Below are positions 5,924-5,927 of a DNA stretch of 5,927 nt, one piece after another. Source of the stretch: Pseudomonadota bacterium. Its GTDB lineage: Bacteria > Desulfobacterota > Desulfovibrionia > Desulfovibrionales > Desulfovibrionaceae. The position numbers and the translations under genes are program-made. Location of the stretch: positions 1 through 5,927 of the forward strand of contig JAFABC010000094.1 in assembly GCA_023426275.1 (NCBI GenBank), given 5' to 3'. The notes below the pieces were generated by a model. It was not told where the DNA came from, did not search any database, and saw only the letters and a list, made by a program, of their open reading frames with translations. Numbering within the stretch: position 1 is the first letter of the stretch; every line of letters starts with the position of its first letter.

Positions 5924-5927
5924 GTCC

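Overview
This window looks like part of a tailed-phage (Caudoviricetes) genome, most likely a prophage. Its G+C is high and all recognisable genes lie on the minus strand, so transcription runs from the right edge to the left. The base composition and protein style suggest a high-GC proteobacterial host, possibly Desulfovibrio-like. That host guess is weak because no host gene is present.

In transcription order (right to left), 5923-5531 is a HicB-type antitoxin followed by a strong intrinsic terminator (5509-5469). Next is about 180 bp of non-coding DNA holding a perfect 9-bp dyad (5437-5463), a two-copy direct repeat (5361-5383) and three tandem 9-mers (5333-5359). After that comes a compact head-morphogenesis operon in the same order as lambda W-B-C/Nu3-D-E: a 78-aa gpW/DUF6148-like protein, a lambda-family portal, an S49-family head maturation protease with a C-terminal scaffold region, a capsid cement/decoration protein, and a major capsid protein of presumed HK97 fold. 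Two further small genes follow: an 88-aa single-span membrane protein and a probable two-TM (or longer) holin that runs off the left edge.

The head genes are tightly packed. There are 4-base GTGA overlaps at gpW/portal and portal/protease, an abutting stop/start at protease/decoration, and short gaps elsewhere, nearly all with strong Shine-Dalgarno sequences. The portal would form the DNA-entry ring. The protease would clear the scaffold after the capsid protein assembles, and the decoration protein would stabilise the expanded shell. The membrane proteins probably open a lysis cassette that continues to the left.

The most interesting points are these: (1) an in-frame internal start with its own GGAGGT inside the protease gene, which would make a 169-aa stand-alone scaffold as lambda Nu3 does; (2) a toxin-antitoxin gene with its own terminator where the terminase large subunit would normally precede gpW; (3) unexplained repeats and a dyad in the leader of the head operon; (4) lysis-type membrane genes directly behind the capsid gene. 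I see no wholly new system, and no RNA genes, CRISPR arrays or insertion sequences.
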